Assembly (NCBI GenBank): GCA_021295915.1
Contig: JAGWBK010000015.1
Span: 14,793-48,750, forward strand
Direction of reading: 5' to 3'
DNA length: 33,958 nucleotides
From: Dehalococcoidia bacterium
GTDB lineage: Bacteria; Chloroflexota; Dehalococcoidia; Lucifugimonadales; UBA1123
The notes beneath the pieces are model-generated. The model made no database searches. It saw only the letters and a program-made list of their open reading frames with translations, and was not told where the DNA came from. The position numbers and the translations under genes were made by a program. Positions within the stretch are counted from its first letter, which is position 1, and every line of letters starts with the position of its first letter. Shown in pieces: positions 32,789 through 33,958 of the stretch.

Positions 32789-32820
32789 GCGCTCCCGAAC
32801 ACTCGGGAGCGCTTTCTCTT
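32789..32820 (+). terminator. Rho-independent terminator after ilvD
   Basis: GCGCTCCCGA and TCGGGAGCGC form a perfect 10-bp stem with an ACAC loop, followed by TTTCTCTT. It separates ilvD from the convergent response regulator. Confidence 0.85.
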
Positions 32821-32846
32821 ACCACGAAGGCTAAGTGCAGCGGCCT

Positions 32847-33632
32847 TCAGGCCAAAGCACCTGTCCCTTCGTCTGCCTCAGCCATCCAGTAACCTACACG
32901 CCGCTTGGTGAAGATATAGCTCGGGTTCTCCGCGTCGTCACCAAGCTTGCTGCGTAGTCTCATAACTATTATGCGAACTGGGGCTGAATCACTCGAGTTG
33001 TTATGTCCCCATACACGTCGCACCAGTTGCTCGTGAGTCATGATTCGTCCGGCGTTGGTTGAGAGTTCTACCAGGACGCGATATTCGGTGTTAGTCAACT
33101 CGATCTGAGTACCTGAAACGGAGACCCGGCGCTGAGCGTAGTCGATGACAAGGTCGTGCAGTACAAAGGGCTTGCCAAATTCAATGTCGCTGAGTGGAGA
33201 CCAATGCCGGCGCATCGCGGCGTTGATCCTGGCCACGAGTTCGGTAGGTGAGAACGGTTTGACGACATAATCGGAGGCTCCTGAATCGAATGCCCTGGCG
33301 ATTACATCGTCTTGCCCGTAGGCTGACAGGAATATGACTGGTTTATTGGCCAGGTCGCTTACTGTTCGCATCAGTTCTATTCCGTCAGTTCCCGGCAGCA
33401 TCAGGTCCAGCAACATAAGGTGGGGCTGTCCGTCGTGCAACAATCGGGGGACATCACTTGGGTCCGCCGTCACGCTCAGTTCATAGCCTGACTCAGAGAG
33501 GACACCCCTGACGTACCTAAGTGTATGCGGGTCGTCGTCCACCACGAGAATTCGTGGGCGCTCTCTATTCGTATCTGGGCTACGCACTCGGCTGCCAGCC
33601 GCCTGGACCTCGGGGTGATACTCTTCGGCCAC
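32847..33632 (-). CDS. OmpR/PhoB-type response regulator, C-terminal part of a kinase-regulator fusion
   Basis: The 261-residue frame contains a receiver domain (about 27-140: acidic Asp32-34, phospho-acceptor Asp76 in LLDLMLPG, Lys125 in VVKPFSP) and an OmpR-type winged helix (about 155-255: LTNTEYRVLVELSTNAGRIM, IIVMRLRSKLGDD, RVGYWM). The GTG at 33632 is probably not the true start: the frame runs on upstream without a stop into the last 20-odd residues of a histidine-kinase ATPase domain (GTTLTFTLP directly joined to VAEEYH). The first 26 residues here therefore look like a linker. The signal sensed is unknown. The gene is convergent with ilvD. Confidence 0.88.
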   Translation of the reverse strand: MAEEYHPEVQAAGSRVRSPDTNRERPRILVVDDDPHTLRYVRGVLSESGYELSVTADPSDVPRLLHDGQPHLMLLDLMLPGTDGIELMRTVSDLANKPVIFLSAYGQDDVIARAFDSGASDYVVKPFSPTELVARINAAMRRHWSPLSDIEFGKPFVLHDLVIDYAQRRVSVSGTQIELTNTEYRVLVELSTNAGRIMTHEQLVRRVWGHNNSSDSAPVRIIVMRLRSKLGDDAENPSYIFTKRRVGYWMAEADEGTGALA

Positions 33633-33958
33633 CGGAAGCGTGAAGGTTAGCGTCGTTCCCAGGTCTGGGCCTTTGCTGTCGGCCCAGATTCGTCTCCCTT
33701 GCAGATTGCCAGCCCTATACCGTAGTCACCTCTATTTTCGCCCGCCCCGGAAAACTTCCGGAACAGGTGTGGAAGGCGATCGGCGGGGATGCCTTGGCCT
33801 TGGTCAGAGACTGAAACCGCAACGTGGGTGCCCCTGGTCTCAGCCGTAACGTGAATCAGGTGGGCGTCAGGCGGGTACCGTGAACGACGACAATTACTTT
33901 AGCCGGTCGTGACTACTATATATGCCGGTCTGTGAGGACGATGATCTGGTACCCAGGA
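33633..33958 (-). pseudogene. Histidine-kinase ATPase domain, broken over three frames, incomplete at the window edge
   Basis: Translated in pieces, this stretch gives a recognisable HATPase_c domain. Positions 33911-33897 read HDRLK (N-box approach). Positions 33877-33695 in another frame read YPPDAHLIHVTAE, then VSVSDQGQGIPADRLPHLF (G1 box), GAGENRGDYGIGLAICKG (F/G2 box). Positions 33695-33633 in a third frame read RRIWADSKGPDLG and join the response regulator in frame. Between AICKG and RRIWADS the usual LVEAHGG-type segment is missing (3k+1 nt, about 22 nt), and the N-box region NLLSNAVKYS is also scrambled. The kinase is either decayed or poorly assembled at the contig edge. This explains the only gene-free stretch of more than 300 nt. 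Confidence 0.65.

Noticed and set aside
1-33958. CRISPR arrays, tRNA/rRNA genes, insertion sequences, integrases or attachment sites
   Set aside because: Looked for throughout; no regularly spaced repeats, cloverleaf sequences, transposase motifs or terminal inverted repeats were seen.

Overview
The window looks like a piece of a free-living bacterial chromosome of moderately high GC, most likely from the phylum Chloroflexota and plausibly a marine SAR202-type Dehalococcoidia. This is inferred from gene content only: two tandem enolase-superfamily genes of the mandelate racemase type, a CaiB/BaiF CoA-transferase, MeaB, a DUF1800/DUF1501 pair, a SIMPL lipoprotein, a VWA/CoxE protein and a modular corrinoid methyltransferase cluster. 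There are no rRNA or tRNA genes, insertion sequences, phage genes or CRISPR arrays that I can see.

Left end (1-2475, minus strand): the start of a thioredoxin-type arsenate reductase, translationally coupled (ATGA) to a glycerol-facilitator-type aquaporin whose frame is broken by a short deletion, preceded by a HAD phosphatase fused to a C-terminal domain resembling FAM151/menorin (DUF2181). Next (2547-6752, minus) is a six-gene cluster: Virulence_fact-family protein, homocysteine S-methyltransferase, an unrecognised protein with an internally duplicated CGxxH motif, an MtaA/UroD-type methylcobamide methyltransferase, a corrinoid protein and a small four-cysteine protein. Together they look like a split methyl-transfer pathway that shuttles methyl groups through a corrinoid protein. 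The substrate-specific first methyltransferase is missing from the window, so substrate and direction are unknown. This is the best candidate for an undescribed system.

Middle (6925-18568): an alpha/beta hydrolase coupled to a VWA protein, an FMN reductase, two mandelate racemase-like enzymes, the riboflavin operon ribE-ribBA-ribH, MeaB behind a perfect palindrome, a class III CoA-transferase, and on the opposite strand ribD overlapping dcd. RibD completes the riboflavin set but lies apart from the operon.

Right half: a minus-strand run of ECF sigma factor, zinc-finger anti-sigma factor with a long Pro-rich loop, and SIMPL lipoprotein. Divergent from it are signal peptidase I and a PerR/Fur-type regulator with a well-formed promoter and a candidate autoregulatory box. 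Then come DUF1800, DUF1501 and an NHL-repeat propeller, each of the last two followed by a hairpin terminator. PriA, ribosomal protein L19, SurE and a DUF6504 protein lie on the minus strand, and ilvD diverges from them with its own promoter and terminator. The window ends in an OmpR-type response regulator whose frame continues upstream into a histidine-kinase ATPase domain; that kinase part is scattered over three reading frames.

A cross-cutting oddity is that both the aquaporin and the kinase lack a short stretch whose length, judged from family motifs, is 3k+1 nt and consistent with about 22 nt in each. The sigma factor also has no standard in-frame start. These may be real decay or assembly errors. 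The only gene-free stretch of about 300 bases is the right edge, which holds the broken kinase remnant.
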